Assembly: GCF_014596915.1 (NCBI RefSeq) | Contig: NZ_JACVWU010000010.1 | Location: 216,655-280,654, forward strand | Direction: 5' to 3' | Source: Streptomyces sp. TRM68416 | GTDB taxonomy: Bacteria; Actinomycetota; Actinomycetes; Streptomycetales; Streptomycetaceae | DNA: 64,000 bases | Shown here: positions 42,034 to 51,074 of the stretch, piece by piece | Layout of the letters: every line of letters starts with the position of its first letter | Numbering within the stretch: position 1 is the stretch's first letter | Translations under genes and position numbers: made by a program | The notes under the pieces: model-generated | What the model saw: only the letters and a program-made list of their open reading frames with translations | What the model was told of the DNA's origin: nothing | Databases searched by the model: none

Positions 42034-44534
42034 GCGGGGTCTCCTTCGCTGCTGTCGCTGCGCACTGCGGATTCCGGGGCGGCCGCGCGGCCGGGGTGCC
42101 GCCCGCCGCCGCGCACCCAGCCGTCGCGGTACGCCGCCATACGGTCCCGAACGAGCTCGGGGGTGCGTGGGTCGTCGCCCTCGGGGGTGGATGTCTGTGC
42201 CTGCTGCTCGGCGTGCCGCTCGCGCAGTTGGGGAGCGAGGCTCGCCTGCCGGACCCGGCGGGGGAGGTCGTCGGACCCGTCGGAGTCGTCCGGTGGGCGG
42301 TGCAGTCGCAAGGCGGTGACTCCGGGGGGTGGGGTGTCGGTCGTGGTCTTCGCCGCCGCCGGCGCGGAGGCCACCAGGGCGGGCCGGTCCGCGGGTGCCT
42401 CGACCGGCTCCTGGCGTGGGGCGGGCACGCGCGTGTGCTCGGGTCCGGGCGGCTCGGGTGCCTCGGCCCGCCTGCGGGCAGAACGTTCCGCCACGCCGCT
42501 GTGCAGCAGGGCGGTCGGCAACAGGACGACGGCGGTGGTGCCGCCGTAGGGCGAGGTGCGCAGGTGCACCTTGATGCCGTGGCGCGCGGCGAGCCTGCTG
42601 ACCACGAAGAGGCCGAGCCGGTCGCTGTCGAACAGGTCGAGTGCCTCGGACTGCTCGATGCGACGGTTGGCCTCGGCGAGGGTCTCCTTGCCCATGCCCA
42701 GCCCGCGGTCCTCGACCTCGACGGCGTAGCCGTTGCCCACGGGTTCGCCGGTGACGCGCACCCGCGTGTGGGGCGGCGAGAACTGGGCGGCGTTCTCGAC
42801 GATCTCCGCCAGCAGGTGGGTGAGGTCGGCCACGGCGGTGCCGACGACGGACGCCTCGGGCAGCTGTCGTACCTCCACGCGCGCGTAGTCCTCGACCTCG
42901 GAGACGGCCGCGCGGACCACGTTCGTCAGGGAGACCGGCATCCGCCAGGCCCGGCCGGGTGCCGCGCCGGAGAGGATGATGAGGCTCTCGGCGTGGCGCC
43001 GCATACGGGTGGTGAGGTGGTCGAGCCGGAAGAGGTCGCTCAGTTCGTTCGGGTCCTCGGAACGGCGTTCCATGCTGTCGAGGAGGCTGAGCTGACGGTG
43101 GACCAGGACCTGGCTGCGGCGGGCGAGGTTCACGAAGACGCCGGAGATGCCGCTGGCGAGCTCGGCGCGCTCCACGGCGGCCCGCAGCGCGGCCCGGTGG
43201 ACGGTGCCCAGGGCCTCGGCGACCTGTCCGGTCTCGTCCTCCGCGGGCGGTCCCGGAGGGGCTTCCGCCCGGATGTCGATCTCCTCGCCCGCGCGCAGTT
43301 TCCGCATCGCCTCGGGGAGTTTGCGGCGGGCGATCTCCAGTGCGCTGTTGCGCAGGCTCACCAGCTCGACGACCAGGCCGCGGCCGATGCGCACGGAGAT
43401 CACCAGGGAGGCCACGACAGCGGCGAGGCCGAAGAGGACCGCGGCACCGGCCGGGGTGAGCAGGCCCCGGGTGAACGGGTCGGCCCGGTCGGCCACTTCG
43501 CGTCCGGCGTCGGCCTCGATCGTGCGCATGCCGTCCTGCACGCGCGTGTGCGCGCTGTCCCAGACCGTCCGCGGGGCGGCGGCGAGAGCGCGTGCGCCGG
43601 GTGCGGCGGTGAGGAGCTTGTCCTCCGCGGTGCCCAGGGCGGCGTAGTCGCTGCCCTCGGCGAGCTCCTGCCAGGCGGTGCGTTCGGGTCCGCGCAGGTC
43701 GGCGACGGCGGACTCGGTGAGGGCGCGGCGCGTCTCCACGGCGCCGGTGAACAGCCGCAGCCGTTCCCCGTCGAGCCGCCCGGCGAGTCGGGCACCGACC
43801 AGGACCGCGTCCTCCTGGGCCAGGGCCTCGGCCGCACGGGAGAATTCGAGCAGCACGCGCGCGTCGGAGCCGAGTTCGGCGTCCTGGATCCCGGTGAGCG
43901 CGCCGCCCACCGAGAAGGCGGCCGCGATGGTCCTCGTATACCGGCCGTACGTCTGGTCCCAGCCGGCCCGGTGCTCGATTACGGCGGTGCGCAGGGGGCC
44001 GAGCTTCTCGGCGCCGGTGACGAACTGCTCCAGCCGCTGGGCCACGCCGGCCGGCAGCTCCTCGCCGTCGGCCACGGTGTTGCGGTCGCCGAGTCGTAGG
44101 GCGGCCACGGCTTCGTCGGTGCGTTCGGCGAGCTTCTTGTAGTCGCCGCTCTGTCCGGCCGAGGGGTCGGTGGCCAGGCGCACGGCGGTCGCGCGCTCGG
44201 CCTGGAGGGCGGCCACGGCCTGCGCGACGGGGGTACGGATCTCGGCGTCCACGCGCTGGAGCTGGCGCAGCCTGGAGACGTCCTGCGCGGTGGTGACCGT
44301 GGCGTAGGCCCACAGGGCCAGCAGGGAGACGACCGGCACCATCAGCAGGCAGACGATCTTGGCTCGGACGGTGCGCGGTCGTATGCGCCAGCTCCCCGCG
44401 CGCGGGGCTATGCCTTCCGCGGGCTCGTCCGGGCCTTCGTCGGCCGGCGGTCCGGCGTGGGCGCGGCGTCCGCGCGCGGGCGGCGGGGGCGGCGTCTCGA
44501 CGCCGGATGCGGTGGTCCTACGGGGTGTGCGCAT
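42030..44534 (-). CDS. cvnA: Conservon sensor histidine-kinase-like protein CvnA
   Basis: An 834-residue membrane protein. A disordered Pro/Arg N-tail (1-50) leads to span 1 (about 60-82), then an extracytoplasmic nitrate-sensing-like region to about 350. Span 2 (TPAGAAVLFGLAAVVASLVI) and a HAMP-like linker follow. The HATPase_c domain has the N-box EIVENAAQFSPPHTRVRV and G-box DRGLGMG. As in other CvnA proteins I see no canonical phospho-acceptor H-box. The C-terminal 150 residues are Pro/Ala/Arg-rich. It is the likely input of the conservon. Confidence 0.92.
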   Translation of the reverse strand: MRTPRRTTASGVETPPPPPARGRRAHAGPPADEGPDEPAEGIAPRAGSWRIRPRTVRAKIVCLLMVPVVSLLALWAYATVTTAQDVSRLRQLQRVDAEIRTPVAQAVAALQAERATAVRLATDPSAGQSGDYKKLAERTDEAVAALRLGDRNTVADGEELPAGVAQRLEQFVTGAEKLGPLRTAVIEHRAGWDQTYGRYTRTIAAAFSVGGALTGIQDAELGSDARVLLEFSRAAEALAQEDAVLVGARLAGRLDGERLRLFTGAVETRRALTESAVADLRGPERTAWQELAEGSDYAALGTAEDKLLTAAPGARALAAAPRTVWDSAHTRVQDGMRTIEADAGREVADRADPFTRGLLTPAGAAVLFGLAAVVASLVISVRIGRGLVVELVSLRNSALEIARRKLPEAMRKLRAGEEIDIRAEAPPGPPAEDETGQVAEALGTVHRAALRAAVERAELASGISGVFVNLARRSQVLVHRQLSLLDSMERRSEDPNELSDLFRLDHLTTRMRRHAESLIILSGAAPGRAWRMPVSLTNVVRAAVSEVEDYARVEVRQLPEASVVGTAVADLTHLLAEIVENAAQFSPPHTRVRVTGEPVGNGYAVEVEDRGLGMGKETLAEANRRIEQSEALDLFDSDRLGLFVVSRLAARHGIKVHLRTSPYGGTTAVVLLPTALLHSGVAERSARRRAEAPEPPGPEHTRVPAPRQEPVEAPADRPALVASAPAAAKTTTDTPPPGVTALRLHRPPDDSDGSDDLPRRVRQASLAPQLRERHAEQQAQTSTPEGDDPRTPELVRDRMAAYRDGWVRGGGRHPGRAAAPESAVRSDSSEGDPA

Positions 44535-44606
44535 GGCCTCCTCGCTCGGAAGTGGTGGTCGGGGCGTGCCTGCCGGGCCGGGACGGCCGGGGCCCGCGGC
44601 CGGCGG

Positions 44607-45380
44607 CTAGCGGGCGACGCTCTCGACCGGCCGCTGGGCGGAGGCGGATGCCTGCCGCTCCCCCGTCGTCGGGGACAGGGCGACGAAGGCCGAGGTCAGG
44701 AAGAGATAGGACCCGAGGCCGACGGCGAGGGGGAAGATGAACTGCATCGCCGTGGCCCCGGGCAGGGCCTCGCCCGAGGGCGTGACCCGGACCCCGACCG
44801 CGAACATCCCGGTGTAGTGCATGCTGCTCACCGCGGCGCCCATGATGAGCGAGGCGATGGTGACAGCGACCGGTGACTTGATGTTGAGCGCCGCCCACAG
44901 GGCCGCGGTCGCGGCGACGACGGCGATCAGCACGGAGAGGCCGACCAGCATCGGGTCGTAGTCCACGTGGCCGTGGAGGCGGACCGCCGCCATGCCGAGG
45001 TAGTGCATGCTCGCCACGCCGAGGCCGGTGGTCAGTCCGCCGAGGAAGAGCGCGCGGGTGCGGTCACGGCTGTAGCCGACGGCGAAGACACCGGCGCAGA
45101 CGACGGTCATGGCGACGAGCAGGCTCGCGATGGTGAGCGGCACGTCGTAGCGGATGTCGGTGCCGCTCACGCTGAAGCCCAGCATGGCCACGAAGTGCAT
45201 GGTCCAGATGCCGGTGCCGATGGCCGAGGCCGCGGTGAGCAGCCAGTTGCGGCGCGAGCGGCCGGTGGCGCCGAGCGCACGCACGGTGCAGCGCAGGCCG
45301 AGGGCGGCGCCGATGCAGGCCATCACGTACGACAGCGCGGGGGTGAGCCACCCGAGGGCGGCGTGGTCCAGGTGTCCCAT
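44607..45380 (-). CDS. MHYT-domain membrane sensor
   Basis: A protein of about 257 residues with seven predicted spans and the MHYT signature repeated three times: IWTMHFVAMLGF, VASMHYLGMAAV and VSSMHYTGMFAV. The histidine and methionine positions are proposed to bind copper and sense diatomic gas or redox. I use the ATG at 45380; a GTG two codons upstream is equally possible. It is 72 bases upstream of cvnA on the same strand, so it may be a co-transcribed input. There is no GGDEF or kinase domain attached. Confidence 0.88.
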   Translation of the reverse strand: MGHLDHAALGWLTPALSYVMACIGAALGLRCTVRALGATGRSRRNWLLTAASAIGTGIWTMHFVAMLGFSVSGTDIRYDVPLTIASLLVAMTVVCAGVFAVGYSRDRTRALFLGGLTTGLGVASMHYLGMAAVRLHGHVDYDPMLVGLSVLIAVVAATAALWAALNIKSPVAVTIASLIMGAAVSSMHYTGMFAVGVRVTPSGEALPGATAMQFIFPLAVGLGSYLFLTSAFVALSPTTGERQASASAQRPVESVAR

Positions 45381-45490
45381 GGCCACGGGACGCTAGGGGG
45401 GCATGGGCGCACACAGGGGGCGCGTTTCGAAAGGTGCTGGAATGTGACGCAGAAACGTATCTGAACGATCGCCTCCCGCTCGAACGTGTG

Positions 45491-45512
45491 CGCTGCGGCA
45501 TCATCCGCAGCG
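45491..45512. promoter_or_regulatory. Perfect 8-bp dyad upstream of the methyltransferase gene
   Basis: CGCTGCGG, loop CATCAT, CCGCAGCG, 31 bases before the methyltransferase start in a divergent gap. It could be an operator or a 5' UTR hairpin. Confidence 0.35.
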
Positions 45513-45543
45513 GTGACAGCGTCCTCCGTGCCGGTGAGGGATC

Positions 45544-46152
45544 ATGCGGAACATGAGCGACAACCACACACACGTCCAGGAGTTCTTCACCGCCCGCGCC
45601 GCCGACTGGGACCGCAGGTTCCCGGACGACGGTCCCGCCTACGCGGCCGCGGTCGCCGAGCTCGGGCTGCGCGCGGGCGACCGGGTGCTCGACGCCGGGT
45701 GCGGCACCGGACGCGCCCTGCCGCCCCTGCGTGCGGCCGTGGGGCCCACGGGAGTGGTCGTCGGGGCCGATCTGACCCCGGCCATGCTGGAGGCCGCCGT
45801 ACGGGCCGGACGGGACTGCGACGGTCGGTTGCTGCTCGCCGACGTCGCCGCTCTGCCGCTGCGTTCCGAGTCGCTGGACGCCGTGTTCGGGGCGGGCCTC
45901 ATCGCGCATCTGCCCCATCCGGCCGAGAACCTGCGCGAGTTGGCGCGCGTCGTGCGCCCCGGCGGGACCCTGGCGCTGTTCCATCCGATCGGCAGGGCGG
46001 CGCTCGCGGCGCGGCAGGGACGGCAGATCACCCCGGACGACCTGCGCGCCGAGCCCAACCTCCGTCCGCTGCTGGCCGGTTCCGGGTGGCGGATGACTAC
46101 GTACGTCGACGAGGACGCCCGGTTCCTGGCCCTTGCCGTGCGGGACGCCTGA
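45544..46152 (+). CDS. SAM-dependent class I methyltransferase
   Basis: A 202-residue protein with the SAM motif RVLDAGCGTGRALPPL near residue 47, acidic loop GADLTPAMLEAA, DVAALPLRSESLDAVFGAGL and the post-motif LRELARVVRPGGTLALFHP. The substrate cannot be told. An ATG three codons later is possible. It converges with the alpha/beta hydrolase with a four-base gap. Confidence 0.88.
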   Translation: MRNMSDNHTHVQEFFTARAADWDRRFPDDGPAYAAAVAELGLRAGDRVLDAGCGTGRALPPLRAAVGPTGVVVGADLTPAMLEAAVRAGRDCDGRLLLADVAALPLRSESLDAVFGAGLIAHLPHPAENLRELARVVRPGGTLALFHPIGRAALAARQGRQITPDDLRAEPNLRPLLAGSGWRMTTYVDEDARFLALAVRDA

Positions 46153-46156
46153 GCCG

Positions 46157-46912
46157 TCACACGCGCCCGGCGACCGCCGCCACGAAGGCGTCCGGGTTGT
46201 CGAACATGACGTTGTGTCCGGCGCCGGACACGGTCACCACGCGCACGCCCGCCGCCTCCAGGGCCTGCCGGCCCGCGAGTTCGCCGCTGAGGTCGCCCTG
46301 GAGGTACACGCGCTCGACCGGAAGGGCTTCGAGGATGTCGCGCATGACGGGCCGCGATCCGCGGACGAGCCCGACGGCGGTGCGGTGCAGCGCGCGCGGG
46401 TCGGCCAGGCGCATGGTCGCCGCCCACTGCGGCCCGACCCTCTCCAGCACGCGCGCGTGGCCCTCGTCGACGAACACGTCCTCCTCGTAGGTCGCGATGC
46501 CGCTGCTCCCGGCCGTGGGCGGCGGGTCGGCGTCGAGGTTGGCCTCCGTCAGGACCAGACGGGAGACGAGGTCGGGGCGCCGGTGGGCGAGCACGAGGGC
46601 CACGGCGCCGCCCATGCTGTGGGCGATCAGTTCGGCACCGGTCAGGCCCGCCGCGTCCAGGGCCGCCGCGAGGGCGTCGGCGTGGTCCTCCAGGGTGTAG
46701 CCGAAGTGCTGCGGCCGGTCGCTGATGCCGTGCCCCGGCAGATCCACGAACAGGCTGCGCCGTCCCGCGAGTTCGGGACGGGACGCGATGTGCGCGTGGT
46801 ACACGGACGACACCGACCCCAGCCCGTGCACATACACGCGCGCGGGTTCCTCGCCCGGGGATTCCGTCCACCGGATGCAACTGCCTCGACCGTCGAACTC
46901 CGCCTGCCTCAT
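46157..46912 (-). CDS. Alpha/beta hydrolase
   Basis: A 251-residue hydrolase. The oxyanion motif is YVHGLGSVSSVY, LFVDLPGHGISDRP follows, the nucleophile elbow is AHSMGGAVALVLAH, and the catalytic His is in SGAGHNVMFDNPDAF. It lacks a signal peptide. It is divergent from a PadR regulator with strong operator-like repeats between them, so it is probably PadR-controlled. The substrate is unknown; an ester or aryl compound is plausible. Confidence 0.9.
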   Translation of the reverse strand: MRQAEFDGRGSCIRWTESPGEEPARVYVHGLGSVSSVYHAHIASRPELAGRRSLFVDLPGHGISDRPQHFGYTLEDHADALAAALDAAGLTGAELIAHSMGGAVALVLAHRRPDLVSRLVLTEANLDADPPPTAGSSGIATYEEDVFVDEGHARVLERVGPQWAATMRLADPRALHRTAVGLVRGSRPVMRDILEALPVERVYLQGDLSGELAGRQALEAAGVRVVTVSGAGHNVMFDNPDAFVAAVAGRV

Positions 46913-46947
46913 CGCCTGCTCCCCGTGTGTCGCCTCACCCCAGGACT

Positions 46948-47000
46948 ATACATCGAGACCGATGTATCAACGCATCGCTGTATCAACGCATCGATGTATA
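46948..47000. promoter_or_regulatory. PadR-type operator array
   Basis: ATACATCG-AGAC-CGATGTAT (46948-46967) is a perfect 8-bp dyad. The 15-base TGTATCAACGCATCG is repeated exactly at 46963-46977 and 46979-46993, and CATCGATGTATA closes the array. AT-rich ATGTAT/ATACAT half-sites are what PadR proteins bind. It lies between the divergent hydrolase and PadR genes. Confidence 0.7.
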
Positions 47001-47040
47001 GGGGGAGCGATGTACAGCGTGAGTACGCGAGAATGCGGTC

Positions 47041-47565
47041 ATGCTGGAACTCGCCATCCTCGGATTCCTCTACGACGCCCCCCTGCACGGCTACGAACTG
47101 CGCAAACGGATCACCGCGCTCACCGGACACGTGCGGCCGATCGCGGAGAGCACCCTGTACCCCGCGATCAAGCGTCTGGAGAAGGCGGGCCTGCTGGAGC
47201 GCGCGACGGAGCCCGGTGCCGTCGCGGCCCCGCGTCATGTCCTGACCCTCACCGAGGAGGGCAGAGGGGAACTGCGCCGCCGACTCGCCGCACCCGAGCA
47301 GCGCGACATCACGGACGAGAACCGCTGGTTCACGGTGCTGGCCTTCCTCCGGCACCTGGAGGACGCCCCCGCCCAGACGGCCGTACTGCGCCGCAGACTC
47401 GCCTTCCTGGAGGAGCCCGCGAGCTTCTTCTACGACGGCGACCGGCCGCTGAGCGCCGAGGAGATCGACGATCCCTTCCGGCGCGGCATCCTCACCATCG
47501 CGCGCGCCACCTCCCGCGCCGAACTCACCTGGCTGCGGGAGACCGTCGCGTCGCTCGGCGGCTGA
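47041..47565 (+). CDS. PadR family transcriptional regulator
   Basis: A 174-residue protein. The winged helix reads MLELAILGFLYDAPLHGYEL, STLYPAIKRLEKAGLLERA and a wing ending LTLTEEGRGELRRRL. The Vir_act_alpha_C-like tail runs from about 95. The ATG at 47041 has no strong ribosome site, so translation may be leaderless or weak. It should repress itself and the divergent alpha/beta hydrolase through the adjacent ATGTAT array. Confidence 0.9.
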   Translation: MLELAILGFLYDAPLHGYELRKRITALTGHVRPIAESTLYPAIKRLEKAGLLERATEPGAVAAPRHVLTLTEEGRGELRRRLAAPEQRDITDENRWFTVLAFLRHLEDAPAQTAVLRRRLAFLEEPASFFYDGDRPLSAEEIDDPFRRGILTIARATSRAELTWLRETVASLGG

Positions 47566-47571
47566 TCTCGC

Positions 47572-48993
47572 TCAGGCCGCCGGTTCCTCCGGTGCCGTGG
47601 GCGGCTCGGTGGGCGACGGCAGGGGCGGGCGGAAGAGGACGGCGCGGGCCACCGGCGGGGCGAACAGGGCGGAGACCGGTTCGGCGAGAGTCAGCACGGC
47701 GCGGAAGGCGCGCCCCACGACAGGGTCGCCCGGGGCCCGCTCCTGGACCCGGCGCAGGTACCAGCCGGCGACCTGGTCCGCAGGCCCGCCGTCGACGGCG
47801 CTGCCGACCGCGCCCGGCATCTTGCGGTCCGCTCCGGCGGAGATGTCCCACGCCTGCCGGGATGCCGCGAGAAGCGCCTGCTGCACCCGCCGCGTCGTGG
47901 GGGTGCGGCGCCGGTCGGCCAGTGCCTCGCGCAGGGCGACGGCACTCATCGCGGCCACGGCCATGCCCTGCCCGTAGATGGGGTTGAAGGTGCACAGGGC
48001 GTCGCCGGTGGCGAGGAAGCCCGCCGGGGTCCCGGGCAGGTCGTAGCGGCGGCGGATGTTCGCGGTCCGCCGGTAGCCGAATGCCGGGGAGAGCGGCTCG
48101 GCCTCGCTCAGCCAGCGGTGCAGCAGTGGGTGCGGCAGCCTCTTGGTGTACGTCACGAACTCGTCGTCGTCGGTGGGCGGTTCGTCCCCGCGCAGCCCCG
48201 AGACGATGACCAGATGTGTGCCGTCCTCCAGCGGCAGCGCACCGCCGGCGTGGACCTGTTCGGGGTCGGGGTAGGCGTAGTAGCCGCGGGTGTCGCCGTC
48301 GAGGGTGCCCTTCGCGCCGCGGTAGATCCGGGAGGCGTAGGCGAGCCCCGTGTCGATGGTCTCCTCCTGCGGCGTCCCGGCGCCGATCGTGGCGAGCCAC
48401 TGGGCGGCCTTGGTGCCGCTGCCGGAGGCGTCGACGACCAGGTCGGCCGCCAGTTGCCGGGGCTCCGCGCGGGCGTCACCAGAGCGGTCGCGCACCAGCA
48501 CGCCCCGCACGCGCGAGGCGTCGCCGAGGAGCCCGACGACATCGGCGCCCTCCGCCGTGCTGATCACCGGGTTGGCAAGCACCCGTCGGCGTACCAGCTC
48601 TTCGAGTTGGGCGCGGGACCCGGTGTAGATGTGCGTGGTCGCGGGCACCCGGCGGAACCAGCGGCCGGTCTGCCACAGCACCATGTCCGACGGCATGCCC
48701 ACCCGGGGCGCCCCCGCTTCCCCCAACTCCGCCAGAAAACCGGGCAGCAGCGACTCCAGAGCCACCTGTCCGCCCTGCAGCAGGACGTGCGGATGCCGGC
48801 CCTGCGGCACACCGGGCCGCGGCTTGGTGCCGTCCGGGAACCGGTCACGCTCGAGGACGGTGACCCGATCGACGTGTGCCGCCAGAACGTGCGCCGCGAG
48901 GAGCCCGGCCAGGCTCCCGCCGACAACTACGGCATGCCGCCCGCCCCGGCCGACATCCTCGCTCCAACGGTCCTTCTCTCCGGCAGACTTCAC
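47572..48993 (-). CDS. FAD-dependent oxidoreductase / epoxidase-like monooxygenase
   Basis: I use the GTG at 48993, seven bases after GGGGAG; the frame extends ten codons further. The protein of about 473 residues begins with an FAD Rossmann motif (HAVVVGGSLAGLLAAHVLA). It continues with VPQGRHPHVLLQGGQ, ADLVVDASGSGTKAAQWLA and the GD motif region GFLATGDALCTFNPIYGQGM. This pattern is shared by LasC/MonCI-type epoxidases and related hydroxylases. No polyketide genes are nearby, so the substrate is open. It converges on PadR. Confidence 0.82.
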   Translation of the reverse strand: MKSAGEKDRWSEDVGRGGRHAVVVGGSLAGLLAAHVLAAHVDRVTVLERDRFPDGTKPRPGVPQGRHPHVLLQGGQVALESLLPGFLAELGEAGAPRVGMPSDMVLWQTGRWFRRVPATTHIYTGSRAQLEELVRRRVLANPVISTAEGADVVGLLGDASRVRGVLVRDRSGDARAEPRQLAADLVVDASGSGTKAAQWLATIGAGTPQEETIDTGLAYASRIYRGAKGTLDGDTRGYYAYPDPEQVHAGGALPLEDGTHLVIVSGLRGDEPPTDDDEFVTYTKRLPHPLLHRWLSEAEPLSPAFGYRRTANIRRRYDLPGTPAGFLATGDALCTFNPIYGQGMAVAAMSAVALREALADRRRTPTTRRVQQALLAASRQAWDISAGADRKMPGAVGSAVDGGPADQVAGWYLRRVQERAPGDPVVGRAFRAVLTLAEPVSALFAPPVARAVLFRPPLPSPTEPPTAPEEPAA

Positions 48994-49215
48994 CGTTGCA
49001 CTCCCCTGGTCGCGACCTCGCAAGAAGACCCAAGTATCCAGCTTCGCAGAGCTGGTTGATCACTTTCCGGCCCTTCGCCCATGGCTTCCGGGGCGCTCGC
49101 GCGCACAGCGCTTCACGGCGCGCTCCCCCTTCTGCCGCCGGAGCTCCAACCCTAGGTTGAGTAGCAGGTGACGAACGAGCTGCCATGGCAACCACGCAGG
49201 GGGAAGGCGGTCAGC

Positions 49216-49512
49216 ATGTTCGACAGGTTCCGCGAGTCCTGGACCAGACTCTTCGGCGCCTCGCGCGCGGGGGCGGGTTCCGACCGGGACAAGCGCACGC
49301 ACAATCTGTTCGAAGCGGCCGCCGCGTACGTCTCGGCCTGTGCGGAGGACGACCAGGAGCGCATCGACGAGGCCGCGGGCTGGGTGTCGCCGGAGGCGCT
49401 GTCGTTCGGCGTGAACGAGCTCGCGTGCCGGGCCGTCATCGCGCTGGCACGGGAGCGGGACGAGTCTCCGCGGGCCGTGGCCCGGTCACTGCTGGGGCTT
49501 CCGGCGGCCTGA
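49216..49512 (+). CDS. Small conserved protein of unknown function
   Basis: The ATG at 49216 follows GGGGGAAGG; a GTG at 49168 is the alternative start. The product of about 98 residues reads FDRFRESWTRLFGASRAG, then KRTHNLFEAAAAYVSACAED and WVSPEALSFGVNELACRAVI. It is amphipathic and helical, with no signal or membrane segment. I do not recognise a family. Confidence 0.65.
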   Translation: MFDRFRESWTRLFGASRAGAGSDRDKRTHNLFEAAAAYVSACAEDDQERIDEAAGWVSPEALSFGVNELACRAVIALARERDESPRAVARSLLGLPAA

Positions 49513-49645
49513 CCGGGTCCCATCAGCCCGATTTCACCCCCTCCAACCGGAAAACTGCAGCTCCGGGTGGGCTGAGGAGTCGTGACAAGCGCCTTCCGGT
49601 CGCACTAGGGTGCGCGCCGTTGGACGAACCGATGGGGAGGCTGGG

Positions 49646-50719
49646 ATGGCCGGGACGGACGAGGACGCCGTCGCCGCCGAGGACGACGCGCTCTATGTGC
49701 TCACGGCGGTGCTGCTGACGCCTGCGAAGTTCCCGAGCGTGCTCGGCGACGACTATCCGGAGGCCTGTGCGGCGCTCGGCCTCGCGCCGCTCGCCGAGGG
49801 CTACGGCCTGGTGCTCGGCCAGGACGGGGAGGGTGCCCGCTGGACGGTGGTCATCGACGACGTCTCGCTGGTCGCGGTGGCCATCGCCTCCTGGGACTGC
49901 GGGATGGAGTACGACCTCTCGCCGGACGAGCGCACGGTCGTCGCCGCCCTGCCCGGCTGGCCCCTGGCGGTCGCGGTCGCCGCACCCAACGTGCCCGCGC
50001 CGCACGATCCCGGGCCCGACGTGGCGGACGGGCCGCCACTGGCGCCGCCGGACACTTCTGTCTGGGGCCCGGCCCAGCGGCGGCTGGGCGCGGACGAGAT
50101 CGCGCTCCAGTGGGCGCTGTGGCGCGAGCAGATCGACGACGCGGACTTCGCCGACCCGGCGAGCCCGGCGGACCTTCCGGGCGCCGCAGGCGGGTCCGGG
50201 GCGGCCGACAGGCAGACGAGGGCCCCGGCCGACTCCGGGGCGACGGACGGCCTGGAGACGGCCGTGGACAGCCCCAGGGTGACCGGCAGCCCGGTGCCGG
50301 CCGCAGACGGCTCCGGGGCGGCCGGCAGCCGGGCGGCAGCATCAGTCGGCGGGGCGACCGACAGCCAGGAAGCGGCCGCAAGCAGCCCCGAGGCGGCTGA
50401 AGGCCGGAAGCCGGCGCAAAAGACCCCGGAAGGCGAGGCGCGGTCGAAGGGCCACAGTGGTATCCGCCGCGTCCTCGCCGAAGCGCGCGCGTACGTCGAC
50501 ACACCGCCGCCGCTCGGGCGGGTCCGGTCGTCCTTCGCCTCCGGGGACGCACGGACCCTGCGCGCCGACGGCCCGGGCTGGTCGCTCGTGGCCAGGACCG
50601 ACGACATCGCGTTCGTGCTGCTCGATGACGAGCCCGGTGAGGTTCTGCCGGTCGGCCGCGGGCCGGAGTTGCCGGGACTACTGGAAGCTCTCGACAGGAT
50701 GGCCGTACGCCCGAGCTGA
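49646..50719 (+). CDS. Two-domain protein of unknown function with low-complexity linker
   Basis: The ATG at 49646 has an ideal GGGGAGG ribosome site. The 357-residue protein has an N-terminal domain of about 155 residues (DDALYVLTAVLLTPAKFPSV, DCGMEYDLSPDERTVVAALP). A Gly/Ala/Ser/Asp linker of about 110 residues follows, made of degenerate repeats. The C-terminal domain is about 85 residues (RTLRADGPGWSLVARTDDIA). Both ends look globular. I do not recognise the family; it seems actinomycete-specific. Confidence 0.65.
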   Translation: MAGTDEDAVAAEDDALYVLTAVLLTPAKFPSVLGDDYPEACAALGLAPLAEGYGLVLGQDGEGARWTVVIDDVSLVAVAIASWDCGMEYDLSPDERTVVAALPGWPLAVAVAAPNVPAPHDPGPDVADGPPLAPPDTSVWGPAQRRLGADEIALQWALWREQIDDADFADPASPADLPGAAGGSGAADRQTRAPADSGATDGLETAVDSPRVTGSPVPAADGSGAAGSRAAASVGGATDSQEAAASSPEAAEGRKPAQKTPEGEARSKGHSGIRRVLAEARAYVDTPPPLGRVRSSFASGDARTLRADGPGWSLVARTDDIAFVLLDDEPGEVLPVGRGPELPGLLEALDRMAVRPS

Positions 50720-50780
50720 GGCCGGGCGGCCCTCGGCCGGTGCAGTCAGCGGCCTGCGGGGCCTGGTGGGCTGTGTCCGG

Positions 50781-50808
50781 GCGGGCGGCGGGGCGTCACG
50801 CCGCCCGC
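50781..50808. terminator. Hairpin terminator between convergent genes
   Basis: GCGGGCGGCG, loop GGGCGTCA, CGCCGCCCGC: a perfect 10-bp stem 60 bases after the 49.6-50.7 kb gene and before the small membrane protein stop. Confidence 0.65.
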
Positions 50809-50891
50809 TGACCGTGCCGTCGGCAGGCCCGCGGGCGGCGACGGCGTCGACTCCGGCCCGCCGCCGGACGCCCGGCCGGCGGCCCGGTGTC

Positions 50892-51074
50892 TCAGCGGCC
50901 GAGTTCCCGGCGGGTGGAGCGGCGCAGCCTGCGCCGCTGTGAAGGGTCGAGTGCGAGGTAGGCGGCGGCCGGGACTCCCAGGACGATCAGGAGCGCTGCC
51001 CACCAGGGCAGCCAGATCAGCAGAATGATCCCGGCCGCCACACCCCCTGCGGCGATCTTGGCGTTCTTCGACAT
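50892..51074 (-). CDS. Small membrane protein
   Basis: A 60-residue protein from the ATG at 51074, eight bases after GGAGG. It has two hydrophobic stretches (IAAGGVAAGIILLIWLPW and WAALLIVLGVPAAAYLAL) and a basic tail ending RRLRRSTRRELGR. This two-helix hairpin type is common in Streptomyces and its function is unknown. Confidence 0.7.
   Translation of the reverse strand: MSKNAKIAAGGVAAGIILLIWLPWWAALLIVLGVPAAAYLALDPSQRRRLRRSTRRELGR

Noticed and set aside
45544..49023. Methyltransferase, hydrolase, PadR and FAD oxidoreductase as a biosynthetic cluster
   Set aside because: There is no core synthase, NRPS/PKS, terpene or RiPP gene, and the genes point in different directions with separate control regions.
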